Notes under the pieces: generated by a model
What the model was told of the DNA's origin: nothing
Seen by the model: the letters and a program-made list of their open reading frames with translations, nothing else
Database searches by the model: none
Made by a program: the position numbers and the translations under genes
DNA from: Gammaproteobacteria bacterium
GTDB taxonomy: Bacteria > Pseudomonadota > Gammaproteobacteria > GRL18
NCBI GenBank assembly: GCA_028571885.1
Contig: JAPVVU010000210.1
Span: 1-5,789 of the forward strand
Reading direction: 5' to 3'
Length of the DNA: 5,789 nucleotides
In this document: in pieces, positions 1 to 5,758 of the stretch
Position numbering within the stretch: the stretch's first letter is position 1
Layout: each line of letters begins with the position of its first letter

Positions 1-1
1 C

Positions 2-220
2 GGTGATCTGAAAAAAATCTTTGGTGCCTGGGAAATTTTGCCAACACCACGAACCGGCCAACATCTGGTGATTTATGAATCTTATGTCGATCCCGGTGGT
101 CTGATACCTTTAGGACTTATCCGCTGGCGCAGCAAGCAAAAAGCCGGAGCCATGGCGGAGAGGCTGCGCAGCTGGATAGAGGGGCAGCCATTGCAGGATA
201 ACGCAGGAAAGGACAGCTAA
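2..220 (+). CDS. START/SRPBCC-type lipid-binding protein, C-terminal part (5' end outside the window)
   Basis: The frame is open from base 2 and ends at TAA 218-220, giving 72 residues; the N-terminal part lies off the left edge. The visible piece has the layout of the last strand-turn-helix of a START/SRPBCC fold: a G-x-W-x-I-x-P strand, then TGQHLVIYESYVDPGG, then LIPLGLIRW, then an amphipathic C-terminal helix (KAGAMAERLRSWIEG). The DPGG-x-IP turn followed by a long helix is what START-like bacterial proteins show, and the secreted START protein at 4631-5395 has the equivalent DPAGNLP turn. START domains bind lipids or other hydrophobic ligands; the ligand here cannot be told. The TTG at 38 is only an internal codon, because sequence before it continues the same fold. 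The stop lies 3 nt before the ATG of the next gene, so the two are very likely co-transcribed and translationally linked. The family call is good; the function is inferred. Confidence 0.75.
   Translation, partial: GDLKKIFGAWEILPTPRTGQHLVIYESYVDPGGLIPLGLIRWRSKQKAGAMAERLRSWIEGQPLQDNAGKDS
205..213 (+). promoter_or_regulatory. Ribosome binding site for the membrane protein at 224
   Basis: AGGAAAGGA ends 10 nt before the ATG at 224 and lies inside the end of the upstream reading frame. It supports ATG 224 rather than the in-frame ATG at 236, and fits translational coupling with the START-type gene before it. Confidence 0.55.
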
Positions 221-223
221 GCG

Positions 224-1381
224 ATGAACAGTACCATGAATCAGACAGCCGAGCTGATGATATATAAAAATGAACCCCTGATGTGTCTGATCACTCGTTG
301 TCGTCATAGCAACCCCATCAGCCTCGGAGTGGCATTCTTTGTAATCATTTCCATGCCCTTGACCATCTGGGCAGTGTTATCGCAAACCCGGGAGCAATAT
401 GGGGAACACTTTGTCACCTTCTTGCACAATATAAGCTGGTCCGTCTCTATTATTTATCTGTTTCCATTTATTATCGCCCTGACCCTCAAGTACTACCAGG
501 CGATTCCGGAATTGTTCCAGTATCTGTTTGCCCGGTTGCAGAATCCGGATGAGGAGAAACAAGCCAGATTTTTCGAAGAAATTGGGCAAAAGTTTAATGA
601 TAAATGGTCAACAGGCATTATCCTGTTCATTTCCATTACCTTGAACTTCGTCTATTTTTATCAGACCCTCAATGATGATATGCGCTGGTTATCTACCGGC
701 ACCATACTTCAGAACCTGTTGCATACCAAACTGGGTTTCAGCCCGGTAGGATTCTATGCCCAGATTATCCAGATTTTTCTGATCTACTGGATCCTGGTGT
801 TGATATGGAAAGGTTTTGTTTTTGCATGGGCCCTGCATCGCTTTTTTAAATCCGAACATCACGATATTGTCATAGACCCGCTGCACCCGGATGATTGCTG
901 TGGTCTGAAACCTATTGGCAATGTTGCTTCTATATTGAATCTGATCCTGTTTCTCATTGGCTTCTACCTGTCACTACGGGTCATCGACAAAATCCTGTTC
1001 CAGAATTCTCACGTATTTGAAGACATCGGCAATCCCATGATGCTGGGTGGTTACTTGATCCTGGCGCCGCTGTTGTTTTTTTTGCCCTTACGCGCGGCCC
1101 ACAAAAAAATGTTGGAAGTCAAGCAGGCATTTATTCTGCCGGTGAGCAAACGCTGTGAACAATTGTTTCAGGAGCTGGGAGAGATCAAGCTGGATAAACA
1201 GAGTCATGAAACCATCAGTTCACTGGAACAAATGGAAAAAATGTGTCTGAAGATGGAGCGAATCATTCCGGTCTGGCCATTTGATTTTAAAAATATTCTG
1301 GCTTTTTTAGGCACCATCATCGTGCCATTGCTGCCGGTTATTTTACCGTTTCTGATACAGTTTCTGATGGGGGAAAGCTGA
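224..1381 (+). CDS. Polytopic membrane protein of unknown function with HPDDCCG motif
   Basis: A 385-residue protein that I cannot assign to a named family. About seven hydrophobic segments are visible, near residues 33-52, 69-88, 129-147, 179-204, 233-251, 272-290 and 357-381, so it is an inner-membrane protein. Between segments 4 and 5 is a polar stretch, IDPLHPDDCCGLKPIGN (217-233). It resembles the HPD-x-x-GGL type motif that I associate with uncharacterised bacterial membrane proteins and is the best candidate for a functional or metal-binding site. Segment 6 is followed by a soluble, helix-rich, possibly coiled-coil region (291-346), then IPVWPFDFKN (348-357) leading into the last membrane segment. 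There is no signal peptide and no ATPase or transporter signature. It starts 3 nt after the START-type gene, behind a good ribosome binding site, so the two probably work together, perhaps with a lipid ligand; this is inference from position only. No terminator is visible after the stop. Confidence 0.8.
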   Translation: MNSTMNQTAELMIYKNEPLMCLITRCRHSNPISLGVAFFVIISMPLTIWAVLSQTREQYGEHFVTFLHNISWSVSIIYLFPFIIALTLKYYQAIPELFQYLFARLQNPDEEKQARFFEEIGQKFNDKWSTGIILFISITLNFVYFYQTLNDDMRWLSTGTILQNLLHTKLGFSPVGFYAQIIQIFLIYWILVLIWKGFVFAWALHRFFKSEHHDIVIDPLHPDDCCGLKPIGNVASILNLILFLIGFYLSLRVIDKILFQNSHVFEDIGNPMMLGGYLILAPLLFFLPLRAAHKKMLEVKQAFILPVSKRCEQLFQELGEIKLDKQSHETISSLEQMEKMCLKMERIIPVWPFDFKNILAFLGTIIVPLLPVILPFLIQFLMGES

Positions 1382-1440
1382 TTTGCGCTACTCTCTTCAT
1401 TGGTTAAGAACAAGAAACATCAGTCTAATGAGAAAGGTTA

Positions 1441-1602
1441 TTAAGAAAGTATGGCCGCGAGGTTGGCCCTATCGCGAAGGGGATTAGTCCATAGGTCAGG
1501 AGCGACATTCCTCAAAATTATGTCAATTGCTGCTTTTTGAGCTGAATTCAACTTTTGGAAAATTAGCACTTTGGGACTAGAGTGTGTGAAAACTAAATCC
1601 AT
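1441..1602 (-). CDS. Possible 53-residue protein or gene fragment, unproven
   Basis: A short frame runs from ATG at 1602 down to TAA at 1443-1441. The translation includes QKLNSAQKAAIDIIL and APDLWTNPLRDRANLAAILS, which has the balanced, amphipathic composition of a real helical protein rather than a chance frame. Against it: there is no ribosome binding site (the upstream bases are ACTAAAGTT), no family is recognised, and it is short. A -10-like TATACT lies 7 nt before the ATG, but without a -35 partner, so a leaderless transcript is conceivable but not supported. It could be a small gene, the last part of a decayed gene, or chance. It opposes the remnant on the + strand at 1611-1802 head to head. 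Confidence 0.25.
   Translation of the reverse strand: MDLVFTHSSPKVLIFQKLNSAQKAAIDIILRNVAPDLWTNPLRDRANLAAILS
1456..1476. other. Small stem-loop in the intergenic region
   Basis: CGCGA (1456-1460) pairs perfectly with TCGCG (1472-1476) around an 11-nt loop. A weaker AGGA/TCCT pair follows at about 1499-1513. There is no T-run on either side, so this is not a normal terminator for the gene ending at 1381. The stretch is more GC-rich than its surroundings. It may simply be a by-product of the coding-like frame on the - strand. Confidence 0.25.
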
Positions 1603-1610
1603 AACTTTAG

Positions 1611-1802
1611 TATAAAAAGCATAAAACAGCGTTTAGGTATCAGGCTAAGAAAAAACAAAAAATTCAAACCATCCAGGCCAATACCCGTTTGATTGAAATT
1701 ACCACCAAGGCAAAAGCGGAAAGGAAAAAGATTGAGGCGGAGGAATTCAAATTGTGGATGTCCGCGCTTTAGCGTCAATTGAATCGTAGTGAGGATGACT
1801 AA
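1611..1802 (+). pseudogene. Remnant of a Lys/Glu-rich helical protein, no start codon, internal amber codon
   Basis: The frame is open from just after TAG 1608-1610 to TAG 1770-1772 and contains no ATG before its last few codons. Its translation (KKKQKIQTIQANTRLIEI, then TKAKAERKKIEAEEFKLWM) is strongly helical and highly charged, unlike random intergenic sequence. Reading through the TAG gives nine more sensible codons, RQLNRSEDD, and then TAA at 1800-1802. A single CAG-to-TAG change would therefore explain the interruption (WMSAL-Q-RQLNRSEDD). I do not recognise the family. The best reading is the C-terminal part of a gene that has lost its 5' end and acquired a nonsense mutation; a chance K-rich frame in AT-rich DNA is the alternative. 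It converges with the symporter gene on the other strand, ending about 50 bp from its stop. Confidence 0.35.
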
Positions 1803-1851
1803 GATGCAGTGACTTAGACATCCGCAGTAGATTTAACTGAGTTTTTTAGGA

Positions 1852-4077
1852 TTAATCCACCCAACCCAGTACGTTGCGAATTACCGACCAACGAGGCTGT
1901 TGATTAACAGTCGACTTACCAAGAATCCAGTAATCATAATAGCGCTGAAAATCTCCTTCCTTTTTCTTCAGGTCCATCCAGGCACTGAAAAATCCAGCAA
2001 ATTGCTGGCTATTTTTGGCCATGGCAAAACTCAGTGGAGCTGTGAAGGTACCTGGGCGCGGAACAACCACCGAAAATTCCGGATGTAACAGAGTGAGTGC
2101 AGAACCACCCTCGGCAGACACCAGTACAGCATCATAAAAATCAGTATCATCATCAAACAATACATCCAGTGAATCTACACGCATAATACTGGCATTTGGG
2201 TAGTCCTTAATCATCTTGTTAAAGAAGTAGCTTGTTTGGTCAGTCCCAATTACAGCAATCGTCAGCCCCTCACTGGCTTGAATCGTTTCCATCTCAGCAA
2301 AACCCTGGCGATCATAATCTCGTACCAGAAAGGCAGCAGTAACACTCATGTAGGGTGTTGGAAAAAGCACCTTACGTAGATTTTCGCTGGTCAGTACCAT
2401 AGAAGTGCCAATTATATCTACCGTACCATTATCCAGAGCTTTGGCGTAATCATCTGGTTCTATTGGTATAAACACAGGTTTGATCCCAAGATCCCTGGCC
2501 AGAGAGTACATAAGTTCTATATCAAGTCCCACCAGTGCGGCATCATCATTGATATAAGAAAAAGGCAGTTTATCCCCTAAATAACCAATGCGGATCTCGC
2601 CACGGGCTTCAATGCGATCCAGCACCGGAGCCTTCGGCTCCTTATCCTGGCTAAGATCTGGAATATTATCGTAGACAATAAACTTATCCGGGAGAGATTC
2701 CATCAATGGCATCGAAGTAAGCACCTCATCCTTATTATAGGCGTTGCTCACTGCAGTCTCAAAATAGAAGCGCGACAATAGCATACTGCCAATCAGCAAG
2801 CCTAGCGAGGTTACGGTCAGTAATACCACCCTGGGCCAGATGACCTTTAGATGCCCAGTCAATGATGACACGACCAGCAGCGTAAAGCATAACAAATTCA
2901 TCGCCGCTAACAGTGTTGCGGTACGGCCGTTGATAATTCCCGTAACCACATATAACTGGTACATATCGGATGGGATACGCATCAGATCCAGCATGAATGG
3001 CAATGCGATATCAACTCCGCCAAAGAAACTCATCAGGCCGGAAAAAATGAATTGTGGATAACTACTAAGAGTCATCTCATTGCCAGAGAACCATCCGGCA
3101 AACAGGAGGAAAAATAACATGATCAGCTTACCAATATTAGGAAAGTTGAATGAGACAGGGATCAGCACCTCGACATAAGCATCGGTATTATCATCACGCA
3201 TGCCATAATCTGCAAACAACTTCTTGCTGCCCTCGGTCAATACCGGCAGCACAACGAACAGATTACCCGTGGTAAATGCTGTCACTAAGGCATCACGCGA
3301 AATTTGCAGAATATCCTTATATTTGAATGGTGTGATTGCAGCAACCAACCTCGGCAACACCCAAAAAGTCAGGATTAGACAGGCGACATTAAAGATGATC
3401 AGGTATACCTGCAGCTTGGATAACTCATCCACCAGCATAGTGCCGGCAGCATTTGCTGAAATAGCAAATACACCGATTGGAGTGAGTTTAACAATCATAC
3501 CTGAAACCTTAGCCAGTGCCTGAGCGATGATATGGAGGTTATCCATGAAGGGTTTTTTGTCGCCGATACCAATTAATGCAACACCCACTGCAAGGGCAAA
3601 AATTACTACTGCTGGAATCAGATTTTCGGACATAGAATAAAATGGGTTGGAAGGAATATATAATTGCAAAAAATCCGGTGGAGGTGGAAATTCGACCAGT
3701 GAAGCGCTAAAAAAAGAAGCTGATTCCCACTCTGGAAAGCCCAGTTGCATCAACATAATAAATGCGAATGCGATAAGCCAGGTAACAAGTAACAACACGC
3801 CCGCCTTGACAGCCAGTAACCCGGCAGTTTCATAACTCATACTGCCAATACCTAGAATCAGTGATACCAGGATGTACGGCAGGATGGTCATCTGCAACAA
3901 CTTGATAAAGCCATTTCCGATGATTTCCATAAACCCGACCAATTCACCAAAGAAGATACCAGTGAGAATACCAAGTACCATGCCGACGAGGATAGCTGAG
4001 GATAGACTAAGACGAAAACGCAGGCTACGGGCCCCTTTTTCGGCTTCCATAGAATTCATCGGAGAAGATTCATCCAT
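1852..4077 (-). CDS. Dicarboxylate/amino-acid:cation symporter (SDF family) fused to a family 3 periplasmic solute-binding domain
   Basis: 741 residues in two parts. Residues about 20-410 have the SDF/DAACS (GltPh-like) layout: membrane helices near 24-46, 57-79, 86-110, 150-170 and 222-241, a hairpin-1 region ending TTGNLFVVLPVL (269-280), a TM7 region with PVSFNFPNIGK (307-317), a hairpin-2 region SFFGGVDIALPF (350-361) and a TM8 region with IINGRTATLL (381-390). One more hydrophobic helix (about 413-437) follows, which SDF proteins do not need and which would carry the chain out to the periplasm. Residues about 486-720 form an SBP_bac_3 domain: LDRIEARGEIRIGYLGDKLP, then LVGLDIELMYSLARDLG, then the ligand-site-like LTSENLR (562-568) with FPTPYM. 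Likely role: uptake of an organic or amino acid with a tethered receptor. Compared with GltPh by eye, NMDGT and the TM8 sodium-site aspartates are missing, while GRT (384-386, Arg of the substrate site) is kept. ATG 4077 has AAGGAA 10 nt upstream. It is monocistronic, with no clear terminator. Confidence 0.88.
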   Translation of the reverse strand: MDESSPMNSMEAEKGARSLRFRLSLSSAILVGMVLGILTGIFFGELVGFMEIIGNGFIKLLQMTILPYILVSLILGIGSMSYETAGLLAVKAGVLLLVTWLIAFAFIMLMQLGFPEWESASFFSASLVEFPPPPDFLQLYIPSNPFYSMSENLIPAVVIFALAVGVALIGIGDKKPFMDNLHIIAQALAKVSGMIVKLTPIGVFAISANAAGTMLVDELSKLQVYLIIFNVACLILTFWVLPRLVAAITPFKYKDILQISRDALVTAFTTGNLFVVLPVLTEGSKKLFADYGMRDDNTDAYVEVLIPVSFNFPNIGKLIMLFFLLFAGWFSGNEMTLSSYPQFIFSGLMSFFGGVDIALPFMLDLMRIPSDMYQLYVVTGIINGRTATLLAAMNLLCFTLLVVSSLTGHLKVIWPRVVLLTVTSLGLLIGSMLLSRFYFETAVSNAYNKDEVLTSMPLMESLPDKFIVYDNIPDLSQDKEPKAPVLDRIEARGEIRIGYLGDKLPFSYINDDAALVGLDIELMYSLARDLGIKPVFIPIEPDDYAKALDNGTVDIIGTSMVLTSENLRKVLFPTPYMSVTAAFLVRDYDRQGFAEMETIQASEGLTIAVIGTDQTSYFFNKMIKDYPNASIMRVDSLDVLFDDDTDFYDAVLVSAEGGSALTLLHPEFSVVVPRPGTFTAPLSFAMAKNSQQFAGFFSAWMDLKKKEGDFQRYYDYWILGKSTVNQQPRWSVIRNVLGWVD

Positions 4078-4087
4078 TTGTATTTAT

Positions 4088-4093
4088 TTCCTT
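4088..4093 (-). promoter_or_regulatory. Ribosome binding site of the symporter/SBP fusion gene
   Basis: On the - strand AAGGAA lies 10 nt before the ATG at 4077-4075. It supports this start over the internal Met-7 and Met-10 codons. Confidence 0.6.
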
Positions 4094-4136
4094 GAATATT
4101 AAAGGGTTGGTGCATAGGATAATTTTTGCATATTGA

Positions 4137-4153
4137 CGTACCGCACAGGTACG
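4137..4153 (-). promoter_or_regulatory. Perfect 6-bp stem-loop in the leader of the symporter gene
   Basis: CGTACC (4137-4142) and GGTACG (4148-4153) form a perfect inverted repeat around a 5-nt loop. It lies about 60 nt upstream of the start codon, inside the predicted leader transcript of roughly 120 nt. No U-tract follows directly, so it is not a simple terminator; a protein-binding dyad or an mRNA structure is possible. Confidence 0.35.
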
Positions 4154-4203
4154 GGCAGAGTATTAATTTTACCATTAACAGCCTGGTTTAATCGATATAT
4201 TTT

Positions 4204-4232
4204 ATCATAATTGTGTCAATCAAGGGTGTCCA
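4204..4232 (-). promoter_or_regulatory. Sigma70-type promoter for the symporter/SBP fusion gene
   Basis: Reading the - strand, TGGACA (4232-4227) and TATGAT (4209-4204) each match the sigma70 consensus at five of six positions and are separated by exactly 17 bp. Transcription would begin near 4197, leaving a leader of about 120 nt. A perfect TTGACA (4219-4214) lies inside the spacer but has only a poor -10 partner (TATCGA or TATATC), so the first pair is preferred. Confidence 0.6.
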
Positions 4233-4240
4233 ATCAAAGG
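4213..4240 (-). repeat. Tandem imperfect repeat over the -35 region, possible operator
   Basis: Two adjacent copies, 4213-4225 and 4226-4240. On the - strand they read CCTTTGATTGGACAC followed by CCTTGATTGACAC, differing by two single-base insertions. The upstream copy contains the preferred -35 hexamer and the other contains a consensus TTGACA. Such an arrangement could be a binding site for a regulator or a duplicated promoter element. Confidence 0.4.
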
Positions 4241-4359
4241 AGGCAGAGTGATTGATTTTATATCCCTTAAAAAAATTTATAATTTGGAAAGTTCATCATG
4301 TACCATTCTCTATATTTTGAAAAAAAAAGAGCAAGAAAAGCTGGTATAAAAATAAAATT
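4241..4359. other. AT-rich non-coding spacer
   Basis: Between the promoter of the symporter gene and the transposase remnant I see no credible gene. An A-run at about 4319-4328 would be a T-run for - strand transcripts, but it has only a 3-bp stem in front of it, so I do not call a terminator. Confidence 0.4.
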
Positions 4360-4627
4360 TCAGGCAATAGCCATTCTACAAACTTGCTGCATGGCATAGA
4401 TTTCATTATGTTGTTTTGTTCAGACAGGGATGGGGTCAGTGCAAGAAAACTTTGATTGAAAACTACTGACTGTTTCCAGCCAGGTTGCTTCATCTAATCC
4501 GAATTGATGTAATATTTTAGGCGTGGTTTCGGGTATGTAGCCTTTCTTTTTGGGGTTTACAACGCCCCGTCCAATCGGTTAGTTCAAGATAATTGAGAGA
4601 CACAACAAAGGACAGGCATATTCTAAC
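4360..4627 (-). pseudogene. Frameshifted C-terminal remnant of a REP-associated (Y1) tyrosine transposase
   Basis: Two adjacent - strand frames join into one recognisable protein tail. From about 4615 to 4562 the frame reads LSFVVSLNYLELTDWTGR, and the YLEL-x-DWTGR motif is typical of the C-terminal half of RAYT-type transposases (Y1_Tnp family), which act on single-stranded REP hairpins. After a one-base frame change near 4564 it continues VVNPKKKGYIPETTPKIL, then HQFGLDEATWLETVSSFQSKF, matching the KRG-x-IP...PPIL-x-RLG...WL...F pattern that follows in the family. The frame meets TGA at 4422-4420; the same frame continues with a plausible tail (EIYAMQQVCRMAIA) to TGA 4362-4360. The catalytic HUH and Tyr regions are missing, so it is dead. 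The 5' limit is uncertain: the frame abuts the stop of the START gene at 4631, which suggests the rest was removed by a deletion or replacement there. Confidence 0.65.
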
Positions 4628-4630
4628 TTC

Positions 4631-5395
4631 TTAATTGGGAGAAACTGTAAAACCATTAAACATTTTTGATGATTTTATTTGTTTTTGTGTGGGAGAATTA
4701 AGGGCCACTGCATTACCCTTACTATCATAAATCAGCTTTGCATACTTATATTTATCTTCTTTTACTTTTTCAGCAAGTTTCTTAAATGTCCAGTATGGCG
4801 TATCTTTAACAAATTTGTTAACCAGCCAGTTAGGGAGATTTCCGGCAGGATCCGTATATTGTATCCAGGTAATTTTTGTTCCATTATTAGTTGATTCTAG
4901 TTTATAAGTACCTACGGAATGGTTGACTCTGACTAAATTAGATTGATTTATTTTCTGGCATTGCTCTGATTGCCTGTTTTTACAGTAGTCTGGTACTGTA
5001 AACATTGTGATTGTGACTGTTTTGTTAACAATATCCTGCTTCAGGACCGAGTGGAAAATAAATTCTCGATTTTTAAAAGGGAATGGGACATAAATACTCT
5101 GATAGTGGTAGCGTTCATTAAAACCAACATCCTTGAGCACAAATGAGTTTTTACAACCATGGATCCATTCAACACAATTTTTATTGTCAAACATAACAGC
5201 TAATATACTATCCATTGAGCTTTCAATGTGCGTAACAGCTTTAAACAAGGCAATATTTGGACTATTAACGCCATAAAGATAGACTTTAATCCCGTCTCTG
5301 TCCAATTCCAGGAATTTATCAGTTTCTTTACCCAAAATTTGCCCTGATACAAGCAGTAAACTGATTAAAAGATATGTTTTTATAAAAGATCGCAT
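4631..5395 (-). CDS. Secreted START-domain (lipid-binding fold) protein
   Basis: 254 residues from ATG 5395. The N-terminus MRSFIKTYLLISLLLVSGQI is a clear signal peptide (basic n-region, Leu/Ile-rich core), probably cut near residue 22 (ILG-KE), so the protein is periplasmic or surface exposed. A GTG at 5416 would add seven residues in front; I reject it because it lacks a ribosome binding site and spoils the signal peptide. Even the ATG has only a weak purine stretch (GGGGG) upstream. Residues about 28-215 follow the START pattern: GIKVYLYGVN, an alpha-beta core with CVEWIHGC (74-81), YHYQSIYVPFPFKNREFIF (96-114), the ITWIQYTDPAGNLPNWLVN turn (175-193) and a C-terminal helix. Four cysteines (74, 81, 138, 146) could form two disulfides in the periplasm. 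The ligand is unknown. The gene is visibly more AT-rich than the START-type gene at the left edge, which hints at a different origin. The C-terminal 40 residues are a polar tail. Confidence 0.82.
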   Translation of the reverse strand: MRSFIKTYLLISLLLVSGQILGKETDKFLELDRDGIKVYLYGVNSPNIALFKAVTHIESSMDSILAVMFDNKNCVEWIHGCKNSFVLKDVGFNERYHYQSIYVPFPFKNREFIFHSVLKQDIVNKTVTITMFTVPDYCKNRQSEQCQKINQSNLVRVNHSVGTYKLESTNNGTKITWIQYTDPAGNLPNWLVNKFVKDTPYWTFKKLAEKVKEDKYKYAKLIYDSKGNAVALNSPTQKQIKSSKMFNGFTVSPN

Positions 5396-5421
5396 AGTCA
5401 AGAAAGCCCCCAACACATAAA

Positions 5422-5451
5422 GTAATATTATTATTTTTTTTATACCTGCAA
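5422..5451 (-). promoter_or_regulatory. Weak candidate promoter for the START-domain gene
   Basis: On the - strand TTGCAG (5451-5446) stands 18 bp before TATTAC (5427-5422) in a very AT-rich stretch. Both hexamers are imperfect and many -10-like words occur here, so this is only the best of several choices. It would give a leader of about 20 nt. Confidence 0.25.
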
Positions 5452-5512
5452 ATGCTATTTTAGTATGCAGTAATACAGTTATATATTATGTGCCGGGATT
5501 ATATTGGCTCTG

Positions 5513-5562
5513 AAAGTGAGGGTATACACCCACTTAGGGATATCCCTAACCATAATAGGGAT
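5513..5562. promoter_or_regulatory. Palindrome cluster upstream of the START-domain gene, possible operator
   Basis: TTAGGGATATCCCTAA (5534-5549) is a perfect 16-bp palindrome. A third copy of its half-site, TAGGGAT, lies at 5556-5562, exactly 21 bp (two helical turns) from the first copy at 5535-5541. Just to the left an imperfect dyad, AGTGAGG with CCCACT, spans about 5515-5534. No gene reads across this stretch, so DNA-binding sites are the natural explanation; the regulator is unknown. Confidence 0.4.
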
Positions 5563-5707
5563 CATAGAAGTCATTTGTGGGTAATCACTTACATGGTTTG
5601 TGCTAAGTTTCTGACATTTAAAGATTTTGAGCTTAATTTTACGAATAATAATTAATGAAAGAAGAAAGGCACTGATCAATTTCGCTGATTTATGTTTACA
5701 AATTTTC
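5563..5707. other. AT-rich intergenic DNA without visible genes
   Basis: The frames here are short, lack ribosome binding sites and have low-complexity Ile/Lys-rich translations. Together with 5396-5562 it forms a non-coding region of about 310 bp between the START gene and the inverted repeat at the right edge. Confidence 0.4.
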
Positions 5708-5738
5708 GTAGGTTGGGGTGAGGCACGAACCCCAACAT
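5708..5738 (+). repeat. REP-like palindromic unit, left copy
   Basis: A 31-bp unit beginning with GTAG, then GTTGGGGT (5712-5719), a 9-nt loop, and ACCCCAAC (5729-5736), a perfect 8-bp stem. A GTAG head at the foot of a GC-rich hairpin is the hallmark of REP sequences mobilised by REP-associated tyrosine transposases. GTAGGTTGGG...CCCAACA elements of this type are, from general knowledge, widespread in proteobacteria and cyanobacteria. Confidence 0.8.
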
Positions 5739-5758
5739 TATTAATAAATCAACGACTT

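Noticed and set aside
1451..1540. 29-codon + strand frame beginning MAARLALSRRG
   Set aside because: Antisense to the more protein-like frame on the - strand, very short, and with no family signal.
1593..1778. 61-codon - strand frame opposite the Lys/Glu-rich remnant
   Set aside because: Its Phe/Leu-rich translation is the expected antisense shadow of Lys/Glu codons on the + strand.
4310..4345. Possible terminator at the A/T run before the symporter promoter
   Set aside because: The T-run on the - strand is preceded by only a 3-bp stem.
4296..4493. 65-codon - strand frame beginning MKQPGWKQS
   Set aside because: It overlaps the transposase remnant in another frame, ends in a low-complexity Leu/Phe run and has no ribosome binding site; the remnant explains the region better.
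4547..4567. GGGG...CCCC inverted repeat resembling a REP hairpin
   Set aside because: It lies within the transposase remnant coding sequence, has a 4-bp stem only and does not match the REP units at the right edge.
5396..5416. GTG start at 5416 for the START-domain gene
   Set aside because: It adds MLGAFLT before a well-formed signal peptide and has no Shine-Dalgarno sequence; ATG 5395 is preferred.
5479..5679. 66-codon - strand frame rich in Ile and Lys
   Set aside because: AT-rich composition, no ribosome binding site, no recognisable motif, and it runs through the perfect palindrome at 5534-5549.
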